Assembly: GCF_003248455.1 (NCBI RefSeq)
Contig: NZ_QFNM01000021.1
Location: 1 to 47,576, forward strand
Direction of reading: 5' to 3'
Source of the DNA: Brevundimonas sp.
GTDB lineage: Bacteria > Pseudomonadota > Alphaproteobacteria > Caulobacterales > Caulobacteraceae
DNA length: 47,576 nt
Below are positions 33,453 through 42,291 of the stretch, in pieces. The stretch's first letter is position 1. Every line of letters starts with the position of its first letter. Below the pieces are notes generated by a model. It searched no databases and was not told where the DNA came from. It saw only the letters and a list, made by a program, of their open reading frames with translations. Both the position numbers and the translations under genes were made by a program.

Positions 33453-34952
33453 TCAGATTTCCTGGTTGAACGCGCCGATCTCGGGATAGGCGGCCAGGCG
33501 CGGCTTGACCTCCTTGCGGAACAGGTCGCGCATGTCGTCCTCGGAGCGCATGCTTTCAACCACCACCACCAGTTCGGGCTTGTTGGACGAGGCGCGCACG
33601 AGGACCCAGGAGCCGTCTTCCAGGTGCACCCGCACGCCGTTGACGGTGATGGCCTCGACGATCTTGCGGCCCAGGATTTCGCCGCCGGCGTCGGCCAGAT
33701 CGGAATACTCCTTCACGATGCGCTCAAGCACCCCGTACTTCAGTTCGTCGTCGCAATGGGGCGACATGGTCAGGCTGGTCCAGGCGTCGGGCAGGGCGGC
33801 TTTCAGCTCGCTGAGTTTCTTGCCCGGATTGCGGTCCAGCATGGCCAGGACGGCGCCGGCCGCGACCAGACCGTCGTCGTAGCCGTGGCCCAGGTCGCCG
33901 GCCATGAAGAAGTGGCCCGACTTCTCGAACCCGGCCAGGGCGCCCAGTTCGGCGGTCTTGCGCTTGATATAGGAGTGGCCCGTCTTCCAATAGACCACCT
34001 GGGCGCCGTTGGCCTTCAGCGTCTCGTCGGTCTTGTAGAGGCCGGTCGATTTCACATCGACGACGAAGGTCGCGTTCGGATGGCCCTTGGACAGATCGCG
34101 GGCCAGCATCAGGCCGATCTTGTCGGCGAAAATCTCCTCGCCCGTGTCGTCCACCACGCCGCAGCGGTCGCCGTCGCCGTCGAAGCCCAGGGCCAGGTCG
34201 GCGCCCGTCTCCCTCACCCGCTCGGCCATCTGCACCAGCATGGCGTGATCTTCCGGGTTCGGATTGTATTTGGGGAAGGTGTAGTCCAGCTCGGTGTCCA
34301 TCTCGATCACCTCGACGCCCATGCGGCGCAGGGCCTCGGGCGCGAAGGCGCCGGCCGTGCCGTTGCCGCAGGCGCACACGACCTTCAGCGGGCGCTTGAC
34401 CTGAACCTTGGAGGCGACGTCGGCGATATAGGTCTCTCGGAAATCGTCGATGCGCACCAGCTTGCCACCGTCGCGCGCGACGCCCTCGCCGTTCAGCACG
34501 ATCTCCTTCAACCGGCCCATCTCCTCAGGGCCGAAGGTCAGGGGCTTGTCGGCGCCCATCTTCACCCCGGTCCAGCCGTTCTCGTTATGGCTGGCCGTGA
34601 CCATGGCGACGCAGGGGGCGTCCAGTTCGAACTGGCCGAAGTAGGCCATGGGCGACAGGGACAGCCCCACGTCCAGAACCTCCATCCCGCCCTGCATCAG
34701 GCCGATGATCAGCGCCTGTTTGACGCTGAGGCTGTAGCCGCGGAAGTCGTGACCTACCACGATCTTCGGCTGGACCCCGATCTCGTGGACATAGGTCGCC
34801 AGCCCCAGGCCCAGGGCCTGGACGCCCAGAAGATTGATCTCCTTCTCCAGAATCCAGCGCGCATCGTACTCGCGAAAGCCCGTCGGCTTGACCAACGCCT
34901 GGGTCTCATAGGCGGCGGTGTTGGGCGTCAGATCCTGGCGGGGCTTGAGCAT
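33453..34952 (-). CDS. Phosphomannomutase/phosphoglucomutase
   Basis: A 499-residue alpha-D-phosphohexomutase of the AlgC type that interconverts hexose 6- and 1-phosphates. The phosphoserine is Ser121 in VTASHNENGWTGVKM, the metal loop is DGDGDR (258-263), the sugar loop EKSGHFF and the phosphate loop VRASSNKPELVVVVES. RASSNKPE in place of RxSGTE matches the AlgC-like branch that works on mannose and glucose. ATG at 34952 has AAAGGA 6 nt upstream; the frame extending to 35135 runs into the glycosyltransferase gene. It could provide mannose-1-phosphate to the pyrophosphorylase encoded nearby at 36179-38398. Confidence 0.9.
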   Translation of the reverse strand: MLKPRQDLTPNTAAYETQALVKPTGFREYDARWILEKEINLLGVQALGLGLATYVHEIGVQPKIVVGHDFRGYSLSVKQALIIGLMQGGMEVLDVGLSLSPMAYFGQFELDAPCVAMVTASHNENGWTGVKMGADKPLTFGPEEMGRLKEIVLNGEGVARDGGKLVRIDDFRETYIADVASKVQVKRPLKVVCACGNGTAGAFAPEALRRMGVEVIEMDTELDYTFPKYNPNPEDHAMLVQMAERVRETGADLALGFDGDGDRCGVVDDTGEEIFADKIGLMLARDLSKGHPNATFVVDVKSTGLYKTDETLKANGAQVVYWKTGHSYIKRKTAELGALAGFEKSGHFFMAGDLGHGYDDGLVAAGAVLAMLDRNPGKKLSELKAALPDAWTSLTMSPHCDDELKYGVLERIVKEYSDLADAGGEILGRKIVEAITVNGVRVHLEDGSWVLVRASSNKPELVVVVESMRSEDDMRDLFRKEVKPRLAAYPEIGAFNQEI

Positions 34953-34998
34953 GGGGTGTCCTTTGTAGGGAGTCGCGCTAGAGTTGTCGTCGCCCTTA

Positions 34999-36084
34999 TC
35001 AGGCTGCGGCGCGTTTGCGAATGCGGGCGATGCGGCGCAGACGGCGCCAGAAGCGGCCGCGTTCCGGTTCGGGATAGGGTTGCAGGTTTTCGACGAACTG
35101 CTCGGCCGAGGCGCGCCAGCTGAACTTCTCCGCATAGGCGCGCACCGCCTGGCGATCCAGGTCCAGGCACGCCAGGCAGGCGGTCTTCAGATCCTTGTCG
35201 ATCGCCCCGGCGTTCGAACCGGGGATGATGTCGATGGGACCGTGGGCCGGGTAGGCGGCGACGGGCGTGCCGGTGGCCATGGCCTCCAGGATCACCAGGC
35301 CGAAGGTGTCGGTCCAGCTGGGGAAGACGAAGACGTCGGCGTCGCGGAAGCAGCGGGCCAGATCGTCGCCGAACTTGGCGCCCAGGAATTTGGCCTCGGG
35401 GTATTTCTCCTGCAGCTCGGCGCGCGCCGGGCCGTCGCCGACGACGATCTTGGTCCCGGGCAGATCCAGTTGCAGGAAGGCCTCGATGTTCTTCTCGACC
35501 GCCACCCGGCCGACGTTCAGGAAGAAGGGGCGGGGCCAGTCCTTGCCGCCGAGTTCGTCATAGATAGGTTCGAGATCGGGGTTGAAGACCTTCGTGTCCA
35601 CGCCGCGCGACCAGGGCGAGACGTTCTTGAACCCATGCTCGACCAGTTCGTCGCGCAGCGTCGGGGTCGCCACCATCAGCCGGCCCGACGGCTTGTGGAA
35701 CCATTTCATATAGGCGTAGCCGACCTGGACCGGGATCGGGAACCGCGCCGAGACGTATTCGGGAAATTTGGTGTGGTAGCTGGTGGTGAAGGGCAGCTTC
35801 CACTCCACGCAGATGCGCCGCGTGGCGATGCCGATCGGACCCTCGGTGGCGATATGCACCGCCTCCGGCTCGAAGGCGCGCAACATCTCCCGTATCTCCT
35901 CCTCCGCCCCCAGGGCCAGCCGGATCTCGGGATAGGTCGGGCAGGGAATGGTCTTGAACAGGCTGGGCTCGATGACCTCGACCTCATGCCCCATGGCCCG
36001 GCATTCCGCCACGGTGCGGGTCAGGGTGCGGACGACGCCGTTGACCTGAGGTTCCCAGGCGTCGGTGGCCAGAACGATGCGCAT
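34999..36084 (-). CDS. Glycosyltransferase family 4 protein, mannosyltransferase-like
   Basis: A 361-residue GT-B glycosyltransferase. The N-terminal domain starts MRIVLATDAWEPQVNGVVRTL, a motif of lipid-linked GT4 enzymes that glycosylate diacylglycerol or act as GDP-mannose-dependent transferases. HIATEGPIGIATRR and FTTSYHTKFPEYV follow. The C-terminal domain has LNVGRVAVEKNIEAFL, IVVGDGPARAELQ, and VFPSWTDTFGLVILEAMATGTPVAA with the E-x7-E motif that binds the nucleotide sugar. A basic C-terminus (WRRLRRIARIRKRAAA) probably holds it at the membrane. It lies 46 nt upstream of the phosphomannomutase gene in the same direction. Acceptor and donor are inferred, with mannose or glucose most likely. 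Confidence 0.87.
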   Translation of the reverse strand: MRIVLATDAWEPQVNGVVRTLTRTVAECRAMGHEVEVIEPSLFKTIPCPTYPEIRLALGAEEEIREMLRAFEPEAVHIATEGPIGIATRRICVEWKLPFTTSYHTKFPEYVSARFPIPVQVGYAYMKWFHKPSGRLMVATPTLRDELVEHGFKNVSPWSRGVDTKVFNPDLEPIYDELGGKDWPRPFFLNVGRVAVEKNIEAFLQLDLPGTKIVVGDGPARAELQEKYPEAKFLGAKFGDDLARCFRDADVFVFPSWTDTFGLVILEAMATGTPVAAYPAHGPIDIIPGSNAGAIDKDLKTACLACLDLDRQAVRAYAEKFSWRASAEQFVENLQPYPEPERGRFWRRLRRIARIRKRAAA

Positions 36085-36178
36085 TGAGGCGGGCGGACCC
36101 TGAGGCGTTAAGTAAGGGCGGAACTTCTAGACCGTTCGAATGACGAAGGCGAGACGGTCGTGGCCGAACCGCCACGCC

Positions 36179-38398
36179 TTATCCTAGGCGAACGGAAAGA
36201 GCAGTGTCTGGCTGAAGCTCTGTCAGCGTTTCCCTGAGTTGCACATAGGCCGCCATGATGTGGTAGAAAGAACTGGCCGGGGCGGGCTCATCGATGAATT
36301 TTCCGTTCTCGAGTAGCTTGTCATGCCAGACTCCTTGCGGAGTCAGATATCGCCAGAGTGCTCGCTGAGCCATTGCGGCCTGTTCCAGGCAGACAGTACG
36401 TTTTTTCTCGGTGCAGAGCGAAGCCAGTATAAGTGACGCTTTCAGCCACTCGGTCTGGGGCCAGAGTCTAGCGCGCGCGCTTCGCACGCTGCCGTCGATG
36501 TTCATGGCGTCTACGGCGATTTGACGCTTAGAATCGATGCCTTTCAGCCCGACCTCATACAGTCGCCAGGCGTCGACCAGCGCAACGAGATCATCTCGTC
36601 TGCGGCTGTAACGCGCGAGCAGCCACGCCCATTCGAACTGATGGCCCGGTTCGACCAGCGCGCCATCTTCACCGGTGGCGGGCGACCAGTCCTGCTGAAA
36701 GAACTCCCGCAGAGCGCCGGTCTCTTCGTCAATGAAAGATGTTCTGGCCAATGTGACAATGCGGTCGGATAGGGCGGCCCATTCGCCGCCTCCGCCCGCT
36801 TCTTCCCAGGCCAGCGCAGCTTCCAGAAGGTGCATATGGGCGTTTGACTGATAGGGGTGGTGACCGCTTTCTTTGACGCCGCCCTTGTAATCGGCGCGGG
36901 CGGACAGAAGGTCACGAACGGTTGCTGCTCGCGTCTCAAAGTCGACCTCGCGGGTCCCTGAGGGGACACGGGCTAACGCGAACATAAGGAAGGCCTGATC
37001 GTAGACCATCGCTGTCTCATCAAGCGGCGTTCCATCCGGAGCCAAGAGCGTGCGCATCTGACCGTCGGGCTTTAGATAAACTTCTTCGAGGCGAGCAAGA
37101 CCGGCGTCCACAACCGCGCGCCAGGGCCCACGCCATCCCTGCCGTCCCGCTTCAGCATATACTTGAAGCTGGCGGGTCTGGACCCGAGCGCGCCTTGAGG
37201 TCGCGATATGACGGCCATCCAGCGCCAGAACCTCTTCGAAGCCGCCGCTTTCATCCTGCCCCAGGCTCGACCACACCGGCAGGGCGACCTGACGCAGCCA
37301 GGCGGTGAGCCGCACTGCGCCAGCCTCCAGCGTTTCGGGAGTGTCTGGGGGGGGGAAGTCCAGGTGCTGCGGGGAAAGTTTGCGCAGCCTTTCGACCACC
37401 TTCTTCACGTCCTGACTTTTTTTCAGGTCAGTGACGAGAACCGCATCGGGTTCCACAACGATGCCAACGTCCCTCAAGCCGATGGCCGCAACCATCACGC
37501 CGTCACAGGCGCGGACCAGGCAACCTTCGGAATCTTCGAGGATGTGAAGCCCGACATCGCCTTCGCCGGAGGCGTAAACGGAATCCCAGGCTCCAAGATC
37601 TGACCACTCGAAGTTGACCGGCAGAACAGACGCGCGATCCGTCTTTTCCATTACGGCATAATCAATGGATATCTTTGGCGCGACCGAAAATTCAGACCCC
37701 AAGGTCAGCGCCGGGCCATCGAGCTCGGCTTGAGTCAAGGCGACTTGGACGGCCTCGGCGACTGCGGCGGCGCGCTCTCGAAGCTCTTCGATCAAAATAT
37801 CGGCGCGCACGATGAAATTCCCGCTATTCCAAAGATACCCCTCGGAAATATATCGACGGGCCGTCTGTTGGTCAGGCTTCTCGACAAAGGCTGACACTTC
37901 CGACAAGCCCGAGCCTGCAGGCGCAATATAACCATAGGCGGACGACGGCTCCGTGGGCACGACGCCCAGCGTTACGATGCGGCCTTTCGCCGCTGCGCCC
38001 GCTGCGTAGGCCACAGATTGCCTGAAGGCCGTGTCATCGGGAATGTGGTGGTCGGATGCGACAAAAAGATTGATCGCATCCGGTGCGCGCTCAGCAGTCC
38101 AAAGGGCAGCCGCAGCCATGGCGGCCGAGGAATCTCGGCCTTCAGGTTCCAGAAGAATGACGGCTGAAATCCCGATCTCTTCCAGCTGATCAAGGATCGC
38201 CCTCTTGTGGCCCACGCCGCCAACCACAAGCAGTTCGCCGCCGTCTTCCGCCAAAGCGGCGACACGGCTGACTGTCTCCTGAAACAGCGACCGATTACCT
38301 GCCAAAGGAATGAACTGTTTGGGGAGCGAGGGCCTAGAGGCAGGCCAAAGGCGCGTTCCGGAGCCGCCGCACATGATGACGGGGAAGATGTTGGTCAT
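36179..38398 (-). CDS. Mannose-1-phosphate guanylyltransferase fused to an AGE-type epimerase/isomerase
   Basis: A 739-residue two-domain protein. Residues 1-345 are a GDP-mannose pyrophosphorylase: MCGGSGTRLWPASRPSLPKQF (9-29), VASDHHIP, FVEKPD (171-176), NSGNF and SIDYAVMEK (244-252). Residues about 360-735 form an (alpha/alpha)6 barrel of the N-acylglucosamine 2-epimerase/YihS family. Candidate active-site residues are Arg404/Gln407, His521 and His523 in SNAHMH, Glu583 and His586 in EPGHQFEW, and His713 in FYHIMAAY. The usual ManC partner is a cupin phosphomannose isomerase, and the AGE barrel probably supplies that activity here. Less GC-rich than its neighbours and without an obvious ribosome-binding site, suggesting transfer. 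Confidence 0.88.
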   Translation of the reverse strand: MTNIFPVIMCGGSGTRLWPASRPSLPKQFIPLAGNRSLFQETVSRVAALAEDGGELLVVGGVGHKRAILDQLEEIGISAVILLEPEGRDSSAAMAAAALWTAERAPDAINLFVASDHHIPDDTAFRQSVAYAAGAAAKGRIVTLGVVPTEPSSAYGYIAPAGSGLSEVSAFVEKPDQQTARRYISEGYLWNSGNFIVRADILIEELRERAAAVAEAVQVALTQAELDGPALTLGSEFSVAPKISIDYAVMEKTDRASVLPVNFEWSDLGAWDSVYASGEGDVGLHILEDSEGCLVRACDGVMVAAIGLRDVGIVVEPDAVLVTDLKKSQDVKKVVERLRKLSPQHLDFPPPDTPETLEAGAVRLTAWLRQVALPVWSSLGQDESGGFEEVLALDGRHIATSRRARVQTRQLQVYAEAGRQGWRGPWRAVVDAGLARLEEVYLKPDGQMRTLLAPDGTPLDETAMVYDQAFLMFALARVPSGTREVDFETRAATVRDLLSARADYKGGVKESGHHPYQSNAHMHLLEAALAWEEAGGGGEWAALSDRIVTLARTSFIDEETGALREFFQQDWSPATGEDGALVEPGHQFEWAWLLARYSRRRDDLVALVDAWRLYEVGLKGIDSKRQIAVDAMNIDGSVRSARARLWPQTEWLKASLILASLCTEKKRTVCLEQAAMAQRALWRYLTPQGVWHDKLLENGKFIDEPAPASSFYHIMAAYVQLRETLTELQPDTALSVRLG

Positions 38399-38529
38399 TG
38401 AGCGATGCTGTAAGCTGCTAGTCAGAGGCCCGTCTTAGGTCAGCAGCCTTGTCTCGTCACCCCATTCGCTGATCTCAAGTTGCAGCGAAGGTGACGCGAG
38501 CAGCGACGCGGCATCGCCCTAGGGTGCAT

Positions 38530-38991
38530 TTACAACGGCAAAACCGTCGTCGACTTCACCTCTTCCAGCACCGCATAGGTCCGGGTTTCGCGCACCCCCG
38601 GCATCCGCACCAGCACGTCGCCCAGAAAGGCCCGATAGGCGTCCATGTCGCCGACGCGGGCCTTGATCAGGTAGTCGAAGCCGCCTGCGACCATGTGACA
38701 CTCCAGAACCTCGGGCTGGCTGCGGACGGCGGCGGCGAAGGCCTCGAAGACGTCGCCGGTGGTGCGGTCCAAGAGAACCTCCACGAAGATCAACAGGTCG
38801 CGGCCGACCTGGGCCGGGTCGATCAGGGCGGCGTAGCCGGTGATGATCCGCTTTTCGCGCAGCCGTTTGACGCGTTCGAAACAGGCGGCGGGGGACAGGT
38901 TGCAGCGCCGGGCCAGTTCGGCGTTGGAGATGCGGGCCTCGGCCTGGAGCACGCGCAGGATGCGGCGGTCGACGGCGTCGATGTCGATCAT
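38530..38991 (-). CDS. Lrp/AsnC-family regulator, probable proline-utilisation regulator
   Basis: A 153-residue Lrp-type protein. The helix-turn-helix region contains DAVDRRILRVLQAEARISNAELARRCNLSPAACFERVKRL (about 5-45), followed by the RAM domain with ECHMVAGGFDYLIKARVGDMDAYRAFL. ATG at 38991 has AGGA 6 nt upstream; the frame extending to 39084 would cross the divergent promoter. It faces putA with 107 nt between. In Agrobacterium and Rhodobacter an Lrp-type PutR activates putA, and here PutA has no DNA-binding domain of its own, so the same logic is likely. Confidence 0.88.
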   Translation of the reverse strand: MIDIDAVDRRILRVLQAEARISNAELARRCNLSPAACFERVKRLREKRIITGYAALIDPAQVGRDLLIFVEVLLDRTTGDVFEAFAAAVRSQPEVLECHMVAGGFDYLIKARVGDMDAYRAFLGDVLVRMPGVRETRTYAVLEEVKSTTVLPL

Positions 38992-39098
38992 CGGATATCC
39001 TGCCTTTACATCGAACGATCTTCGGCCTCGTGTCCTATCATACGAAGCACCTTCAATGAACTCCGGCCTATAGGCGTAATCCACAGGATTTGTCGCCG

Positions 39099-42000
39099 AT
39101 GCTCGCCCCCGCCTTCTCGCCCGCCAGCCTGGCCGTCTGGGACGGTCTGGATGCGCACAAGTTCCGCAACGAGCGCGAGGCCGTCGCGGCCAATCTGGCG
39201 CGCATTCCGCTGGACGCCGCCGAACGCGCCGCCGTGGTGGACGAGGCCGTCGCCCTGGTCGAACACGCCCGCCGCAGCCAGAAGAAACAGGGGGTGGTCG
39301 AAAGCTTCCTGCAGCAGTTCTCGCTGGGCACCCGCGAGGGTCTGGCCTTGATGTGCCTGGCCGAGGCCCTGCTGCGCGTGCCGGACGAGGAGACCCGCGA
39401 CCGTCTGATCGCCGAGAAGATCGGTTCCGCCGACTGGGCCGCCCATCTGGGCCAGTCCGACAGCCTGTTCGTCAACGCCTCGACCTGGGGTCTGATGCTG
39501 ACCGGCAAGCTGGTGGACGTGGACGAGGAGGCGCGCACCGACCTGCCCGGCTTCCTGAAACGGATCGCCGGCCGTCTGGGCGAGCCGGTCATCCGCCAGG
39601 CCGTGGCCACCGCCGTCAAGATCATGGGCGAGCAGTTCGTGGTCGGCCGCACCATCCAGGCGGCGCTGAAACGGTCGAACAAGGAAGGCTGGCTGTGCAG
39701 CTTCGACATGCTGGGCGAGGGCGCCCGGACGATGGCCGACGCCGACCGCTACGAGACCATCTACGCCGACGCCATCGAGGCCGTGGGCAGGACGTCGAAA
39801 GGCCAGGGGCCGGACCACGGCCACGGCGTGTCGGTCAAACTGTCGGCCCTGTCGCCCCGCTACGAGGCGACACAGGAGGACGGAGTGTGGGAGACCCTGT
39901 ATCCCCGCGTCCTGCGCCTGGCCCTTATCGCGGCCCGATACGACATCAACTTCACCATAGACGCCGAGGAGGCGGACCGTCTGGCCCTGTCGCTGAAGCT
40001 GCTGGATCGCCTGGCGCACGAACCGTCGCTGGGCGGCTGGACCGGTCTGGGCCTGGCGGTTCAGGCCTATCAGAAGCGGGGGTTGGAAACGATCCAGCGG
40101 GTGGCCGACCTGGCCCGCCGCTCGGGCCGCCGGCTGATGGTGCGTCTGGTCAAAGGCGCCTATTGGGACACCGAGATCAAGCGCGCCCAGGTCTTCGGCC
40201 GCACCGACTATCCGGTCTTCACCACCAAGGCGGCGACCGACCTGAACTATCTGGTCTGCGCGCGCGCCATGATCGAGGCGTGGCCGGCGATCTACAGCCA
40301 GTTCGCCAGCCACAACGCCCACACCCTGGCCGCCGTGCGCCGCATGGCGCGCGATCGGGGCGTCGCGGTCGAACACCAGCGCCTGCACGGCATGGGCGAG
40401 GCCCTGTACGACGCGGCCCGTGAAGCCTGGAAAGGCGAGACCGTCATCGTCCGCGCCTACGCCCCGGTCGGCGGGCACGAGGAACTGCTGCCCTATCTGG
40501 TGCGACGTCTGTTGGAGAACGGCGCCAACTCCTCCTTCGTCCACGCCCTGCTGGACGAGCGCGTGCCCGCCTCGGCCGTCGCGGCCGATCCCATCTCTCT
40601 GGTCGAGCAGGCGCCCGACCGTCACCCCAAGATTCCGGTTCCCAAAGACATGTACGGCGATCGTCAGAACTCCCTCGGCCGCGACTATTCCCAGGCCGCC
40701 GACCGCGAACGCCACGCCAAGGCGCTGGGGCTGGTGGACCGCGAAAAACTGACCTCCGGCCCGATCGTCGGCGGCAAGCTGAGGGCCGGGATCGACGCCC
40801 AGGCCGTGACCAATCCGTTCGACCGCTCGCAGGTGCTGGGTCATGTGTCGGAGGCCGAGACGGCCGACATCGACGCCGCCGCCCTGGCCGCCGCCAACGC
40901 CCATGTCGCCTGGGACCGCCAGGGCGGGGCGAACCGCGCCATCGTCCTGCGCGCCATGGCCGATGCGCTGGAGGCGGACATGGACCGTTTGGTCGCCCTG
41001 CTCAGCCGCGAGGCGGGCAAGACCCTGAACGACGGCGTCGCCGAGGTGCGCGAGGCCGCCGACTTCTGCCGCTACTACGCGCTTCTGGCCGAACGCGACT
41101 TCTCCGCGCCGGAAACCCTGAAGGGGCCGACCGGCGAGACCAACCAGCTGATCCTGCATGGGCGCGGCGTCTTCGCCTGCATCTCGCCCTGGAACTTCCC
41201 GCTGGCCATCTTCACCGGCCAGATCGCCGCCGCATTGGCCGCCGGCAACGCCGTCCTGGCCAAGCCGGCCGAACAGACGCCCCTGATCGCCGCCGAGGCC
41301 GTGCGCCTGTATCACAAGGCCGGTCTGAACCCCGACCTGCTGGCCCTGGTTCCCGGACGCGGCGAGACGGTGGGCGCCGCCCTGGTCACGCATCCGGGCA
41401 TAGACGGCGTCGCCTTCACCGGCGGCACGGACACGGCCGCCGCCATCAACCGCTCGATCGCCGCCCGCCCCGGCGCCATCATCCCCTTCATCGCCGAGAC
41501 CGGTGGTTTGAACGGCATGTTCATCGACACCACGGCGCTGAAGGAACAGGTGATCGACGACGTGATCCAGTCCGCCTTCGGCTCGGCCGGCCAGCGCTGC
41601 TCGGCCCTGCGCGTCCTCTATGTGCCCAAGGACTCCGCCGACGCCCTGATCGAGGGCTTGAAGGGCGCGCTGGCGGCGCAGGTGCTGGGCGATCCCGCCG
41701 ACCCCAAGACCGACATCGGCCCGGTGATCGACCCCGAATCGCGCCGCGCCCTGGAGGCTCATGTCGAGCGCCTGTCGCGAGAGGCGAAGATCGTCGCCCG
41801 CGCCGCCCTGCCGATGGCCTCGGAGAAGGGCGACCTGTTCGCCCCCACCATCGCCGAAATCCCTGCGCCCGACTTCCTGGAGCGCGAGGTCTTCGGCCCC
41901 ATCCTGCACATCTATCGCTACGCCCCGTCCGACCTGAGATCGGTCGCCGGCGCGCTCGCCGCGCGCGGCTACGGCCTGACCCTGGGCGTCCACAGCCGCA

Positions 42001-42230
42001 TCGAGGCTTTCGCCGCTGAGGTGGTCGACCTGGTCCCGGCGGGCAACGTCTATGTGAACCGCTCGATCACAGGCGCTGTGGTCGGTGTCCAGCCCTTCGG
42101 TGGCGAGGGCCTGTCGGGCACCGGGCCCAAGGCGGGTGGGCCGAACAGCCTGATCCGCTATGCGGCGGAGAAGGCGATCAGCGTGAATATTGCCGCTCAG
42201 GGCGGGGATCCGGTGCTGCTGAATCTCTAG
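39099..42230 (+). CDS. putA: Bifunctional proline dehydrogenase/P5C dehydrogenase PutA
   Basis: A 1043-residue enzyme that oxidises proline to glutamate. Residues about 1-155 are the arm segment, about 160-440 the FAD proline dehydrogenase barrel (GVSVKLSALSPRYE, MVRLVKGAYWDTEIKRAQ, QFASHNAHTL, HQRLHGMG), and about 540-1010 the aldehyde dehydrogenase. The latter has ISPWNFPLAIFTGQ, Glu800 in AETGGLN, Cys834 in GQRCSALR and EVFGPILHI. No ribbon-helix-helix DNA-binding domain precedes the arm, so it is not an autorepressor, unlike E. coli PutA. ATG at 39099 has AGGA 10 nt upstream; a TTG at 39090 is less likely. Electrons pass to the membrane quinone pool. It is divergent from an Lrp-type regulator. 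Confidence 0.96.
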   Translation: MLAPAFSPASLAVWDGLDAHKFRNEREAVAANLARIPLDAAERAAVVDEAVALVEHARRSQKKQGVVESFLQQFSLGTREGLALMCLAEALLRVPDEETRDRLIAEKIGSADWAAHLGQSDSLFVNASTWGLMLTGKLVDVDEEARTDLPGFLKRIAGRLGEPVIRQAVATAVKIMGEQFVVGRTIQAALKRSNKEGWLCSFDMLGEGARTMADADRYETIYADAIEAVGRTSKGQGPDHGHGVSVKLSALSPRYEATQEDGVWETLYPRVLRLALIAARYDINFTIDAEEADRLALSLKLLDRLAHEPSLGGWTGLGLAVQAYQKRGLETIQRVADLARRSGRRLMVRLVKGAYWDTEIKRAQVFGRTDYPVFTTKAATDLNYLVCARAMIEAWPAIYSQFASHNAHTLAAVRRMARDRGVAVEHQRLHGMGEALYDAAREAWKGETVIVRAYAPVGGHEELLPYLVRRLLENGANSSFVHALLDERVPASAVAADPISLVEQAPDRHPKIPVPKDMYGDRQNSLGRDYSQAADRERHAKALGLVDREKLTSGPIVGGKLRAGIDAQAVTNPFDRSQVLGHVSEAETADIDAAALAAANAHVAWDRQGGANRAIVLRAMADALEADMDRLVALLSREAGKTLNDGVAEVREAADFCRYYALLAERDFSAPETLKGPTGETNQLILHGRGVFACISPWNFPLAIFTGQIAAALAAGNAVLAKPAEQTPLIAAEAVRLYHKAGLNPDLLALVPGRGETVGAALVTHPGIDGVAFTGGTDTAAAINRSIAARPGAIIPFIAETGGLNGMFIDTTALKEQVIDDVIQSAFGSAGQRCSALRVLYVPKDSADALIEGLKGALAAQVLGDPADPKTDIGPVIDPESRRALEAHVERLSREAKIVARAALPMASEKGDLFAPTIAEIPAPDFLEREVFGPILHIYRYAPSDLRSVAGALAARGYGLTLGVHSRIEAFAAEVVDLVPAGNVYVNRSITGAVVGVQPFGGEGLSGTGPKAGGPNSLIRYAAEKAISVNIAAQGGDPVLLNL

Positions 42231-42291
42231 AGGGGGTTGACGATCCGTCTTCACAATCGTCCAAGGTGCCTTTGACGTACTGCTGGTGACC

